A DNA stretch of 64,000 nt from Cryptomeria japonica (taxonomy: Eukaryota > Streptophyta > Pinopsida > Cupressales > Cupressaceae), in contig NC_081410.1 in NCBI RefSeq assembly GCF_030272615.1, positions 225,237,415-225,301,414 on the forward strand, written 5' to 3'. This document shows positions 11,573-24,718 of this stretch, in pieces. Made by a program: the position numbers and the translations under genes. Every line of letters starts with the position of its first letter. Positions within the stretch are counted from its first letter, which is position 1. The notes under the pieces are model-generated. The model was not told where the DNA came from. It did no database searches and saw only the letters and a program-made list of their open reading frames with translations.

Positions 11573-14500
11573 TGTGATGTTTTCACACATCGCCCCATTG
11601 CAAATGGGGACCCCTACTTTTTCTCGAGTTCTAGGTTAGTTTTCCTAGTTTGGTTGTTTAGTTGTGTCTTTAGCTATTAACCTTTTGCTTGACGAGGTGC
11701 AATGTCTTAGGTTATCAAGAGGTGATTAAATCATCCCTCTCTCTATAAGGTAGAATTGAGGTCAGTGTAGCCTTTTAACGCCTAAGCAATGGACGATGTA
11801 TGATGATCATTTCATTTAATCATCATCACCATCAACAGTGAAATGTTGAGTTTAAGCGTGGAGGTCAGTCAGGAGAATTGGGATGTTTGATGAATGCCAA
11901 TCATGAGGAGGTTTTGTTGATGACGAAGGACCCTTAGAATGAGTAAGGTAAGTGCCACAACTCACAAAATTCAGCAAGAGAAGTCACTCTCTGTGACCCC
12001 TCAAGACCCCGGCCTGCCTTCACTCATTGTTAATGACTCCCAAAAAGTTTGACCTGCCTCTTTTAGCACTTCTAGTTGGTGGTAATATCTCCACCAGCCT
12101 GCCTTGAGATCATTTTTAGTTGACCCCCAAAAAGTTTGATCGGGTTAAAAGGCTCATGTGTTTGGTGAGTTGGAGGTTGATGAAGTCAATACTTAAGGGT
12201 TTTGAGTGATAATGATGTATGCGATTAATAGAATCAGCTAGGAGTGAGTGGGAATGCCTTGAAATGCTCATTGAGAAAGTAGCATTGATGTTTTGGAGTG
12301 AACTTACAATAGACCCCTAAATCCACACCCACTTCAACTTGAAGGTCAAAATCACAACCACGTTGAAAGATTTCCACTTGGAAGCTAAATCCACGACCAC
12401 TGTTAGTGGACCTCAAAAGGCCCAACAAGCTCTAGTTCACTTCCAGTTAACATCAAAAGTCCGACCACCTTGAGGGAGCATTTCCTATGATCCACCAAAA
12501 GCCCAATCAAGGTGAAAGTCTTTTTCACTTGGAGAGATAAAGATTTCTTGAGGTAAAAGCTTGATGTTTGGAGAGTTAATGATGATTGACATGGATGAAA
12601 TCTCCTTACAAAGACTTGAAGTTCTTTAAGCTAGCTAATGGAACAAGCAAAATTGACATCCTTGAGTTACCGCAAGTAGACCCTTAGATCTATGAACTTC
12701 TTGATGTCAGTGTTAGTGAGGTTCCAAAAGTTCGAACTGTTAGTGGGGTCCAAAAGTCTGAACTATTAGGACCAGACCGATATCACTTCAAGTTTGCCTT
12801 GAAAAGTTCATCCTAAGGAGTGAAGGTCAATTATGGGTGAAGGTGCTACTGTCTCAATGCTTCGAAGGAGATAAGGCTAGCTTGATGAAAAGGGTATGAA
12901 TGATTCAAAGTTTGATCAAGCAAATGATTGATTTGATGAAGAGATCACAAGGGTGATTACATATTATTAGGGATTAGCACTTCCACCTAGCCGTCAAGAT
13001 CTTCGACCTGCACTTCCACTTGGAGCTGTAATCAACGAACATCTCATGTGCACTTCTAATCCCTTATGAAAACCTCATCCATGCTTAGATGATTTCCAAT
13101 GCCCTATGAAAACCCCAATAATGCTTAGATGATTTCCACTTGGCCTTGAAAAGTTTGGCCTAGAGTGCAAAGGTAAGAGCAATTTCAAGGTTGATCAAAT
13201 AGGTGATCAAAGATGATGAAGGGACATAAGTTGTTACTTCTACTTCATGATAAAAAGCTCGATCAGTTATGAAGGACTTACAATTGGCCTCCTAATCCCC
13301 GACCTGCCTTCATATCAGTTACTAGTAAGACTCAAAAGGGCCGATCAATTCACAAACAATGCCAATTGGAGTTGAAAAGTCCGAACTTATTGCATGATTT
13401 CCTATTAGGGGCTAAAACCATGAATTGTCACTGCATGGTAAAAAACCCGACCATCTTGCTGCCACTGCCAGTGCTCACCTAAAAGCCCAAACTTCTAGTG
13501 GAGGCCTAAAAGGTCGACCATGCATTTATTTAGAGGGGAATCAAGTCTTAGACTGAGTATGACAAATCAAACTGAAATCAAGTTTATCAAACCTTGAAGG
13601 TGAAAATTAGAGATTAAACGAAAGGAAATTATTTCCAAATTTAAAAAATGAAATTGTTCTCTTCTATATCTTGATCAAGGTTTGGTTGCTTTTCAGGTTA
13701 TGAGAGCAAGAGAGGAGGAACTTCATCACTTGAAGGAGATAAGGACACACAGGAGATTAGCTTATGGTGTTCAAGATTAAGGATGTGAGAAGATGAAGAA
13801 GACTTTGCAATATTGAGAAGATTAAGTATCCAAGATGAGCTACTTCATAATATCAAATTTTCCAAGGTGTGGACTCACACATCAACACCAACAAATGCAA
13901 GATAAATCAGCAAGGACTCAAGCATCATAACAAGGAGATCAAATCATACTAGATGAAGGAATGCTAAGGACAAGATCCGTACATTCAAGGTGATTGCAGT
14001 GGATGATAGGTTAAGATGAAGGAAGTATAGAATGAAGATGAATGCAAGAGTAAGCATGAGAGTGCACATGCTAGAGGAAGGAAATTTACAACTATCTTGA
14101 ATTTCCTTTGGAAATCTAAGAACCAATGCCAATACATCAAGAGATTTCTCAATACTTGAAGAGGAAGAGGATGCAAAGGTAATCAAGATAGGAGACAGTT
14201 CTAGAAGAGTTTATCAAAGTTAGAAAGATTGATCTCCAAGGATGATGCAATTTGGGAATATCTCCTACCTTCGCCTCATACATGAATGAGCTTGGAAATA
14301 TTGAGTATCAAGAGATATGCCTTCATCACCTACCACTTGTGATGAGTTACAAAAACAAGTAGTGGAGGTGGTACCCAGTCATCACTTATCCAATTACATC
14401 ATTCCAAGATAAGGTGTCTAAATTCAATGCACCTAACTCATCCAACGAGGAAGATAACTACCACATGTGGGCATAAAGTCTGATGCACCTATCGTCATCA

Positions 14501-15463
14501 TCCATTGGTCGATAATTCAAGGAAGCACATATGTCCCATAAAATGTAAATGCTATGTAATGGGTGTAACAAACCCTAATTAGGGTTTTCCATCTTTAGAT
14601 CTTGGCCATTGATTGTGAATCAATCTGAGCCACTCATTGTATTAACAGTTGTCTATATAAGGCTTAGTTTCATCATTTTGTAAAATTTAATAATTAACAA
14701 ATAGCGAGTTAATAGTTGATAGTAGTTAGCAATTAGAAGTAGAATAGAAGAAGGCATAAATTGTTGCCAAGTTTGTAAATAAACATCCTTTTCATTGAAG
14801 ATATGGTGGAATGTGTTGTTTCTTCTACATAATTGCATGGTTTCTTGTTGGATCCTCATGTTAGATGACGATAATTAAATGGATGAAATATTTTTTTGCA
14901 TGATTGATGGTGAAGCTCCTATGTTCACGCTAGTAGTATTTTATTGATTGTGAAGTATCTTGCATAGTAAACTAAACTCATTTATCCAAGCTTAACTTTT
15001 TTAGTGATATGCATCGTCTTGATGTTGTCTATGTTCGTGGTAGTGATTTGAACATCATATGCTCACCTTAGGAGATCACACTAAACTTTGTGGAGTTGTT
15101 TCTTTGAATCGCAAAGAAAATTCTAGTTGAGTTTCACCAAAGATTGTCCATCGTTCTTGCGTTCTTAGGATTAGATTAGCTCTCTCAACCCTTTATTTTT
15201 TGTTGATTTTAAGTTAAGTTAGTTTCCATGTTTCAGCAACATTCAAGCATTCAAGTAGCAATGTGAGTCCACCTTGTGATTCCAGAAAAATCACATCATA
15301 CACACTGAGTCTATCCAAGAGCACATCAATTGCTAACATTTGGAACCTTGGCGTCACCCCATTTGATCACGCAGTTTAGCATTTGGGAGGATTTTGTTCA
15401 AGAGAGGATAGAATACTTAGTATTTTATTTTGTGTTTCATAGTGCATAAAAAACACATCAACA
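11573..15463 (+). repeat. 3' LTR of the LARD-like element
   Basis: Starts TGTGATGTTTTCACAC and ends in CATCAACA. It matches the left LTR over its length with many substitutions and small indels. It has a local 40-bp duplication at 13081-13120 / 13121-13160 (ATGCTTAGATGATTTCCA occurs twice) that the left LTR lacks, and extra sequence near 14697-14750. Confidence 0.8.
14654..14660 (+). promoter_or_regulatory. TATA box in the right LARD LTR
   Basis: TATATAA followed by GG, about 800 bp before the LTR end, where an LTR promoter could lie. The same site in the left LTR reads TATGTAA, consistent with decay. Confidence 0.45.
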
Positions 15464-15665
15464 AGTTGTATCCATTGTTTGGTGCAGGGCATATTAATTG
15501 CTCCTATGGCTTCCAAGACATTGGATCAATCACACAACATGCTAGGTGTATAAGAGGTTGCAAGAGAAAACATCCCCTCTTAAAAGATGTATATTTTGTT
15601 CTCTTGCGATTCTGAAGTATTTAATCTTGTGGGGGTATGTGTTTGAGTTATTTTGAATTCTTTGT

Positions 15666-15714
<49 letters not shown>

Positions 15715-16000
15715 ATATATATATATATTAAAAAAAAATATTTTTAAAATTATTAAATAAGAAATGCCAAAATTCTTGTTTTATTGTTTTTATTTTAGAT
15801 TAAAAAGCATTGGTTCCTTTGTCCATTTGGCCATGTTCTACAACTCTTAAAAGTTGTGGGGCATACTTATAAACCCATAACACTTGTCCATTCCTTCAAG
15901 GTTAGGGTGGTTTAAAAAGGAAATTCATCAATTGAATAAATCATTCTCCTTATTTCTTGCTCTCTTCTATTTAAATTTATATAAGTGGTATAAATAGAAG
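15464..16000. repeat. host flank with CT/AT microsatellite
   Basis: About 22 CT units at 15667-15711 followed by an AT run to about 15729. The remainder is AT-rich with nothing recognised. The last five bases, AGAAG (15996-16000), are the left target duplication of the next solo LTR. Confidence 0.7.
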
Positions 16001-17939
16001 TGTAGTACCCCTACCCTAGTCAGCTTTGTAAAACCGGTTTGACCTTGATTGACTTTTTATGTGGCAATCTTGAATGGTTTAATTACCATGAAGTAATGTT
16101 GTAGTCAGATATTATGATTATTGTGCATATCTGTTAATGTGCTTTCACATTGATTCTTATGTGAGTTTAAACTGTCCTCCTGATTCTTGTTATTAATCTT
16201 GAGCTAACATCTTCATTATATATATATAATTGTCTGACTCTTGGTTGCAGGAGATTGCAGGTACAGTACCGCCTAGGTGTAAGGTTCATCTTCACCTGGA
16301 TTCGCAGGGTTGAGTATACCTCTTTTGTCCTTAGAATTTGGGTTAGGTGGTCGTAAAACCTTCAGTTTACCCTAGTCATACTCAAATGAGCGTCGCTTGT
16401 ATTCCGTCAGTTTTCTTTTTATTTGGGTTTGTGGGTCGGGTAATTGGTTGGCTTACTTGGTTTGCATGTGGTAAATAGAGTATTTAACCCTAAGTATTTA
16501 TTTTGATTTAATGTGTTCATTTACACATTAGTAATTGAGGAATTAAAATAAATAGGTTTCTTTTATGTGATTAACCATTAATTAAAAAGATCACCCTATT
16601 TATGTTTGCAGTGAGTTTAATTTAATGGTTAATTTTAAATAACGAATTTATTCAGTTTATGCATTTTAAAAAGGAAAGATTTAAATTTATTCGAAATAGA
16701 AATAATTTAATCTCTTTTGCTTTTTGGAATAGAAATATTAATTTTAATTATTTAAGAAAACCAATTTTAATTAGAAAAGTGAGTTTTATTCATATTTATT
16801 TTATATAGTGTGTAAGATTGATTTTGAGAATTTAATTTAATTAAAAATATTTTACCCTCATTAATATTGTGAAATGCAACTATTAACTTTGTTAATTAAA
16901 AATTAAATGAGGGAGAAAAGCATTTCTTTTAATTAACTAAATTTATAATCTCAATGCATAAACAATTCAACTATGACTTAATTAATTAATTAATTAAATT
17001 AAGTTGCAAGCTGCATGATATTAGAAATATATTTTTATTTAATTTTAGTGAAAAAATAAATTAGATTAATTATATTTATTGTTCCTAGAATTTTAAATAA
17101 ATAAATAAAAGAATAAATTAAAAAAAATGAATAAAAGAATTAATTGGAATTAAAGTATTGTTTTAATTCTTTATTTAGAAAATTAATTAATTTGCATGAG
17201 AAAAGAAAAGAAAGAATAATGATTTTTAATTATTGCATGTTAGCTTATCTTTTGTTATAAAATTAGAAAATAAAATAAAATTACTTTTATTCTAAATTTA
17301 GGTTTTTTGAGAAAAAGCTATTGAACCTAAAATTTTACTTTAAATAGGGAATAGGTCTTTATTTTAGATAGACAGGAATAGGTCAGGAATTTAGGTGAAG
17401 AAATTTATTGGAAGCTTATTGAAAAGGTTAGGGCGCTTCTACAGATATCTTCCAGGAAAGCTATACCAGGTTGGATGAATTCTTAGTTGTGGGTTTTTAG
17501 TAGATATATTTATTTTTCTCTATTTGATGTGTGTGTATAAAATTATTGTCGAATATAAACCCTCTTCTTGTGAATTCGAGTTTTGTTTTAAAATCCATGC
17601 ATGGCGTGTTTTTTTTAGTTTATGGGAAGAAGGTAGTTTTGAGAACATTGAGAAAATTATTATGAAAAAATTATTCTCTCTGGTTTGATTTGGTCTGATA
17701 GTCCTTTAAATAAATCTTTGTGGTTTCTTAGAAATAAATTTAATTGTGAATTAAATTTATTGGATTATCTAAATTAAAAAAAAATGTGTTTGAAATAAAA
17801 TTCTGTGAATGAGTTTTAATTCTATAGAAATTCTATTAAATGAGTTTTATGTATTTGGAAATTAATTTAAAAAAAATAAAAATAATAATAAAAATATATA
17901 TATACAAAAAAAAAATATAAAAAAAATAAGTAGCACGAC

Positions 17940-18073
17940 GGTAGTACACAGTACTACCGACGGTAGCAGTGCTACCAGCAGTAGCAATGCTACCAGACAA
18001 TAGCAGTGCTACCGAACTGTAGTACTAGCTACCGGACGGTAGTACTAGCTACCGACGGTAGCATAGGCTACCG
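17940..18073. repeat. row of seven short hairpin units (GGTAG...CTACC)
   Basis: Seven inverted repeats of 15-19 bp follow each other about every 20 bp: GGTAGTACACAGTACTACC (17940-17958), GGTAGCAGTGCTACC (17962), then variants near 17980, 17999, 18019, 18039 and 18058. Each folds on itself and neighbouring units can also pair. The row stands out against very AT-rich surroundings inside the solo LTR. Confidence 0.8.
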
Positions 18074-18292
18074 TGCCTAGGGCAAAGAAAATTTTTAATG
18101 TTTTTTTTTTAATCTTAATTATTTTCTAACCCCTGTGTGTACTGCAATATGTTTTGTTTCGGGTTTCGTACCCAAGGGTTGCGTAAATAAAATTAAAATA
18201 TGTGCTATATATATATATATATATTAGATGTGTTTTCTTTATGGTGGTTATTATATTATTTTACTGTTATTTAAATACTAGTTATGAGTTGA

Positions 18293-18472
<180 letters not shown>

Positions 18473-19850
18473 TATGCATAAAATTATATTATAGTTATAA
18501 AATTAGTTTATAGTTTGAATGTTTCAAAAAAACGTATAATTTTTATAATGGATAATTATGTTAAATACGTTAGGAGAATTATTTCTATGAGATCTTATTT
18601 AACTTATTGGACAAATGGCAAGTTGATTTCTTTGTATTAAATAGTTGTACTTTCTTATTGTCTGGAAAATCTTTGTTTGCAAGTTGTTTATGTTTTGGGC
18701 TGTTTTAAAAAAAAAAAAAGATTGCCTGTATTAAGATCTTCTTTAAATGGTGTTTGCAGTCAAGCTTAATTTCATTGCAATTCTGGTTGAGTTGTCATTG
18801 TGTCCCATGTTGATATGTTTGTGTGGACCTTGTCGTTTGGTTGGTTTGGGGTACCTGTTTATGTCTTCGGTTTCTAGTTTGGTTGTTGTCTTGTGATGGT
18901 GTTTTAACTGGTCTTGTCCTTTATGTGGGTGTCGAGTGTTGATTTGTGGTTGACCATAGCGAGTCAGGTCTCTAGTTAGAGTACTGTCGAGCAGTGGACC
19001 TTGTATTAGCTTTTAATATGTTCAGTTGGATCCGTTTCTTTGTAGGGATCATTTATATAATTATTGACTGATGTGATCGGTTGTTTGTTGGTATGATTTG
19101 CCTTAATGGCAGGAATGTAAATGATATGAAACTTATGTACCCTTAACTTATTTAATTATCAGAGGGGTCTTGCAGTTGAGCAGACTCGGAGATGTAGCCC
19201 TCTAGGGGTGAACTCCGAGATCATTTTGGTGTTATGTGTTGCTTTTGTTCTTATGTTGCATGTTTTAGTGTTAGCATGTATGGATGACATTTTGATAGAA
19301 TGTGTAAGTGGATTAGATGAAATTAATTGTAATGCATGTTTTCAGTCGTCTCTTTATGCAGTAATGTGGTTCATGAAAGAGTGTACCTGATTTGCAGAAT
19401 GTATTCTATAATTGTTAAGGAAATTAAGTATGCATGGAAAGATCTCGTTAGTTTATGAGGAAATTCAAGTGTGTTATTAAATTGGATGCATGACTAAAAT
19501 TTTAATGAAAAGTATGGACGAAGGGTATGAATAAACCTTAATGGATGAACTTTATCTTGTGATCTATATTTTGTCTTGCTGAAAGAAATTATCCTTGTTT
19601 AAGAATTTTCTTGTTATTAAGACAATCGGCTTATTGGATTAATTAGCATAAGTTAAGTTAAATGTGGAATTAAGTAATCACGTTGGGAAACTCTTTAGGT
19701 GATAGTTGATGTCTTCTGCTGTGTATTTTGTACTTTGATATCTTATTGTATCTTTATGTTGTGTCTTATTTTTTCAAAAAAATTATTGCACTCCATTCGT
19801 GTGTTTTAGCTTTATCCCTTCGGGGTTTCCTGGCGGAGCATTACAAGAAG

Positions 19851-20563
19851 AGATCACTACAAAATGGAACAGGAAAAGAAAATGTACCTACCTCATTTAG
19901 CATGATGTAATGAAAAGAAAAAAAAATGTCGGGAAGATGGTATTTGATTGAGTAAATGACATTTTAAAAGTAGTTATATGAAAAGTTTTAATCATCTACG
20001 TTTGACAATATGTAGTCTATTATTAAGATGAAATATATATTAGATGTTAGATCAAAGTTTAGTATTTTTATTTATTTTTTATTTTTGTCAAATTAGATAT
20101 GTTCATAAAAGTGCTGAAATTAATTTTATGATTAAAAAAAAAATCATATTATATGATAGTTATTTACATTAGATGTTAAGTAAATTAAATTATATGTGTA
20201 ATAAATAGGTTTGTTAAATATTAGTATTTAAATTAAGGATGAAAAATACATAGCATATTAGTGTAGTGATTTTGGATTGGATTGTGTTAGAATTCAAAAG
20301 CACTGCATTAATTTACTATGGATTGCGGAAACTTGATATCATTAATACCTAGTATGTTCTATTTTGGACTCACTTTGACTCATTTGTCTGATATGCAGTG
20401 TCTAATGTACAAGTTGCATGTTTTTTCTTAAAAGTTGACAATTAATTAGGATTTTGACTAAGTTTCTTCTACACATCTAAAGGAGTTGATCTTGTCTACA
20501 TTCTTCCCATTTTCCAACTTGGTTGAATCTATAGTTGCAAAATCTATAGCTACAAATATGACA
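19851..20563. other. AT-rich intergenic DNA, nothing recognised
   Basis: No repeat boundary, open frame or RNA gene seen. It ends at the GGTCC duplication (20564-20568) of the next solo LTR. Confidence 0.4.
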
Positions 20564-21465
20564 GGTCCTGTAAAGCGGAAAAATCGAACTCTAGTCGTTC
20601 TCCCCTCCCCAGCTCCGAGGAGAGAGAAGGGAGAGTCACTAGGGTTGATGGTTTTCACTTAGGAGGGACTTTACATTCAAAAGAGGGGTTGAAACCTGCA
20701 AGATCCAATCCCACGCAATGCAAGATTGGATTCTATATGAGTTTCAAGGGTTGTGATAGCAAGGATACCCTCTTTTGTAAAGAATGCAGATAGAATGATT
20801 AAGCTAGGAATACATAGAAAGTGAGAAAGATTTGCTTATAAACTGAGATAGGGATATGATATGAAGCTGCGGACCTGGAATTAGCAGTAAAATGTCGAGA
20901 CGGCGCTGTTCTGCAAATTTGAACGAAAGTTGACGGGACGATGGCGCCCGACGTGCACACGGTCCTCCAAAAAATCCGCGAAACGAAGGGGGATCTGTTC
21001 GTCTCTGCACAAGGATTCCAGATCTTCAATTTCAGCCGCGTACCTGCAACCTACACACAGAAAAGCGAAGACGATTGGGGGGTTAGGGATTAGGGGTTTG
21101 CCCTTAGGTCAAACCCCGGTTTTGGAATTAACCAAGAAATGAGAAATGTTGTAAATGTAAATGACTGTAATGTAAAACAAGTACTAGTACCTTGTTGTAA
21201 GGATGTTTGTATCCTTATATGCGAAGGTATAGATGTTGTTGTTTGTTGTATGTTGTATGTTGTAGTATGTGATCTCCTCTTCAATGGTTGAATCCTTGTC
21301 TTGAATGCAACACCTAGCCTTGAATGGAGACTTAGAATGATCAATTGCTTGAAGGAATGCTTGAATGTTTGAATGCTTGAATGTTTGAATATCGTTTTCG
21401 CGTCTTGTACACATATGTCCTTCCTCTTTTTTTTCATCTACCCCAAAATGGGAGAGGAAATGTAG

Positions 21466-21477
21466 TTTATATACTTG
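21466..21477 (-). promoter_or_regulatory. TATA box of the minus-strand solo LTR
   Basis: AGTATATAAACT on the minus strand. It sets the transcription direction of the LTR from right to left. Confidence 0.5.
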
Positions 21478-21611
21478 TCAATTAGGGCTGATAAACTGAT
21501 TTTTTCGACCTTGGGCCGACCAGGAAAGAGTATTTTCCAATTTGCAAACATAAAGACCCGAAGCCCCATAGGAGACCGGGCCCAAAATAGGGCCAGGGAC
21601 TAGGGCGCTGG

Positions 21612-21639
21612 GCGCCCTGGTCCTGAAGGACCAGGGCGC
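21612..21639. repeat. perfect GC-rich palindrome
   Basis: Two 13-bp arms, GCGCCCTGGTCCT and its exact complement, separated by two bases. It lies within a short array of CTGGGCGC phrases upstream of the TATA box of the minus-strand LTR, so it is in the U3 part. It could be an enhancer-type repeat or simply a folded structure. Confidence 0.75.
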
Positions 21640-21831
21640 TGGGCGCTCTGGTCCCACCTCCCGGGACAGCAGGGTGCAAGGAGGGATTAGGCAGGGTGCT
21701 AGAAAAATGCAGTTTTTGATGTCATGAGCAAGTTTCGGGGTCTCCATTCAGGTTCAGTGTTGCGTCACCATCGTGAAGACCCAAATGCGGTCGAAATTGC
21801 AAGTTTCGCAATTTTAGGACGCTACAGGTCC

Positions 21832-22147
21832 AAACTTTCAAATTGAAATTTACTTTAGAACTTAATTGACTTCCTTCCAACTAGTTTTTACTTGTCAAGT
21901 TGAGTGTGAAATGTTTGATTTATACTTTATAAAAGGATTCAAACCCTAAACTTGAAATTTCAAGTTTAAGGATAGACCCAACTAACACATTCTAACAAGC
22001 CATTATTTGTTGACTTGGCCACAATATGTTCAATTTTCAATCTAGCATATTATATAAAAGGATCAATCCTAATTTAATTTTAGTCCGCATGATCCATCAA
22101 TCTCTATCTAATTATCATAGTATCACTTAGAGAGAATCACATCATTG
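21832..22147. other. AT-rich spacer, nothing recognised
   Basis: Short stretch between two solo LTRs. No frame or motif of note. Confidence 0.4.
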
Positions 22148-23360
22148 TGTTGGCAATTTGGAGGAATTGATTATGTGTTGCATTGATGTTTGTCATTGAT
22201 GTCAACATTAGTTGTTTTGCTATCTACCGAGTTCTGGTAGAGTGGTTGGATTATGATATTGATTGGGAGATCTTCTCCGGTATGTTCTGGCTGTTGGAAT
22301 TGGTTTGGACTGGTTATGCATGTGTTCCTGATGTGTATCTCATTCAGTTGGTTCGGGATTTGATGATCCGAAAGCTATCATTTGTTCTAGTAAGCCTTTT
22401 GGTTACCGGTAAGGGTTTTACCGACAGAGCTTTGTTGAAGATCTTTTGATGAATCCGATAAGTGGTGTTGGTGTGGCTTTTGGAAGGTTATCAGGGTGTT
22501 GATGGTTATCTTGTTCGTGTTCCAGTTGATCGGTGGTATTTCATTTAGCTTATGGCAACCTATTTTAGGTCCAGTTCTATTCTGTTAGGTTATGGACTGG
22601 TTTATGTAACATGTTGGTTGATGCTCCCGATGCATTACCGGTTGGAATTACTGATTGGTTTATGTTGTTTCAATCTTAGGCCAACTTGGTTTATCATTGG
22701 TTTGCGGGATTATGTAATGGATTTATTGTATTCTCTTTTAGGTGGTCGACCTAATTGTTTAGGTCTTAGGTTTGTATAATTATAATTTAAGATCTGTTTG
22801 TAGATCGTGGGTTATGGGATTTTTTGTGTGCGAATACGGTTGTAATCATATGTAGAGGTTTTGGTCGATCATAGGTGATCGAATTGGGTTTGTGTAAGAG
22901 GTTTAAGACCTCCGGTATTGAGCTTAACCAGAATTGTACTCAGGCATAGGAGATGCTATTCTTGCAGTTCACTCATCTTTTCAAATTGTAGTATGGATTT
23001 CTTTTGTAGTCAGTGAGGCTCCTTTTGTGATGAGTAGTGCACTCTAGGTAGTGTGCCTTCCTGCATGTGCAGGCCCCTCTTATTGTAATCACATGCTTAC
23101 TACATAAGTATTATCTGATTGTGGATAGGCTTCCCACAATGGTTTTTTCCTTTACCAGGTTTTCCACGTACAAATCTTGGTGTTATGTGTTGTGGATGGA
23201 TGGTAATTGTTCTGTGATTTATGTTTGTGCTTAATTGTTATATCCGCTATTCCGGTATTTGGTTTATGCATTCCGGTAAAAGGTTTTGTGTGCTTAAAGT
23301 TTCACAATCTATTGACATCTGATTCACCCCCCTCTCAGTTGTTCACCAGTTATCCTAACA
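22148..23360 (+). mobile_element. copia-type solo LTR, 1.2 kb
   Basis: Starts TGTTGGCAATTTGG and ends ATCCTAACA. It shares GTCATTGATGTCAACA near its start and a GATTCACCCCCCTCT-type block near its end with the LTR at 27257-28326, and related blocks occur in the copia LTR at 30087-31946. Flanks are CATTG on the left and TATTA on the right: only 3 of 5 match, both differences being transitions, so the duplication is at best decayed. No interior sequence adjoins it. Confidence 0.65.
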
Positions 23361-24428
23361 TATTAGAGAATCAATAGTTATGGATTAGGTGTCTTGCATG
23401 GCTGCTTAACTTGTTGATAAGGCTTGGCCCCTTCCTAGAATTTTCATTAGATGTAATATTTGATTATTAGAATATAATAATGTTTTTCTATTAATATTTC
23501 TAGAAACTTCTTTCTTCTAAAAGCATCTTTGTATTCCTTTAAACAATGTATTATGATGATATTTTTTATTGCCTTCCATTGAGAAAATATCTCTTGTGAG
23601 TTTTCTTGTTTATATGCACTCATCAATTATCTCAAATTTGTTTGAATCTTTAAATTGATCCAAAGGGTTTGACTAAGGCAAGATTCCTTCCACAAAAAGA
23701 TTTAATATATTTGTAGACATGCCATTATTTTCATTTTGTAGAGGGGAATAAATTTCAACAAGTCATATGCACATATTGAACCCATAAAAAAAGGTTAGAT
23801 TTCCATGTTTAGTTTCAAGTTGCATGTATGAGATTAGTTGTGTAGTTGTAAAATTAAACTGAAGAGAATGAATCATCTTGCGATCTATCAAACATTAGTT
23901 TCAAATTTGATCACAAAGGATTGAATTAGATCACCTAGTATAATTTATAACATAATACTTCAATCTTGCATTCAAAGCTAAGTAATTGTACATTTTGTTA
24001 ATTTTGATATTTATGCTTTGTGGTTCCACAAGCTCAATAATCCGTTGTGGGATACTCTAATTTTTAGTGCTTGATTGCTTTTATATGTCCCACATATCTT
24101 CAAAGAAACTTATTTTTCCATCTTATAAAACCATACTCCTACTTGAATAATTAGGGTGTTCTTGTTTCTTCATTGTCTTTTTATTGTGCTAAACTTGTAT
24201 AAAAATGGAGTCAAATATTTGAGAATCCTAAGCCAATCAAAGCAACAAATCATGAATTCCTTTTTCAACCAATCTAAAAATCTATATTGATGAGTCTTAT
24301 AGATCACGATGAATATCATGATTATGATAAACTTTTGCATAATGTTGAATATTTTAATGATGCGAGACTTTACAAATATCCAAATAACCCTATTAGCTCA
24401 CTCAAAACTAAACATTATTGCACCCACT
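23361..24428. other. AT-rich unassigned DNA
   Basis: No open frame, element end or RNA gene recognised. Probably old, decayed repeat sequence. Confidence 0.3.
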
Positions 24429-24718
24429 AGATTGCTCCCTACAAAATCGAGATTTATGGACACGTAACTTATAGGCGTATAAGCCAAGTTTTCCCCAAAT
24501 TATGACCTTGGGCACTTACATAGAGGAAATCTCAAATAGAAAGCCATGCATATTTAAACCACCCATACATGAAGATTGCTTCCTTCAAAATTGAGATTTA
24601 TGGATAGGTACCTTATAAGCGTAGAAGCCAAGATTCCCTCAAACTCTGACCTTGGGTGCTTACGTAGAGAAAATATCTCAAATAGAAAACCATTTATATT
24701 TAATCCACCCATACATGA
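24429..24718. repeat. tandem duplication of a 144-bp unit
   Basis: Two direct copies start at 24429 and 24573, each beginning AGATTGCT. They share GAGATTTATGGA, AAGCCAAG, GACCTTGGG, TCTCAAATAGAAA and CCACCCATACATGA. The copies differ at many sites, so the duplication is old. Confidence 0.8.

Larger units (their letters stand above)
4268..15463 (+). mobile_element. LARD-like LTR retrotransposon, about 11.2 kb
   Basis: Two direct repeats of about 3.85 and 3.89 kb flank a 3.46 kb interior. A candidate primer site lies a few bases inside the left repeat. No gag, protease, reverse transcriptase or integrase motif is visible, so it fits the class of large retrotransposon derivatives: long LTRs with a short interior that depend on other elements for movement. 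The LTRs differ at many positions, including indels, so the insertion is old. The target duplication is not clear: GTTGT occurs at 4261-4265 and at 15465-15469, but two bases separate the left copy from the LTR. The interior is not empty; see the decayed reading frame at 8536-10432. Confidence 0.8.
20569..21826 (-). mobile_element. minus-strand solo LTR, 1.26 kb, with GGTCC target duplication
   Basis: Plus-strand ends are TGTAAAGCGG and GCTACA, with GGTCC on both sides (20564-20568 and 21827-21831), a perfect 5-bp duplication. The strand comes from the promoter: read on the minus strand, the LTR starts TGTAGCGTCC and has AGTATATAAACT about 350 bp in. It is more GC-rich than its surroundings. 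It contains GCGCCCTGGTCC-type repeats; a looser version of the same phrase (GCGCCCTAGTCC) occurs near 42815-42870, so related sequence is present there. No coding content. Confidence 0.85.

Noticed and set aside
4268-15463. Segmental duplication of a host region
   Set aside because: The direct repeats have TG/CA-type ends, a primer-site-like sequence inside the left copy and a TATA box, which fits LTRs better.
21090-21747. Several minus-strand ORFs including a GC-rich one
   Set aside because: They are within the minus-strand solo LTR; overlapping frames and repeat-derived peptides, with no protein family.
22183-22779. Two plus-strand ORFs (88 and 75 codons) with hydrophobic peptides
   Set aside because: They fall in the copia-type solo LTR, lack a start context and are not kept in the related LTR at 27257-28326.
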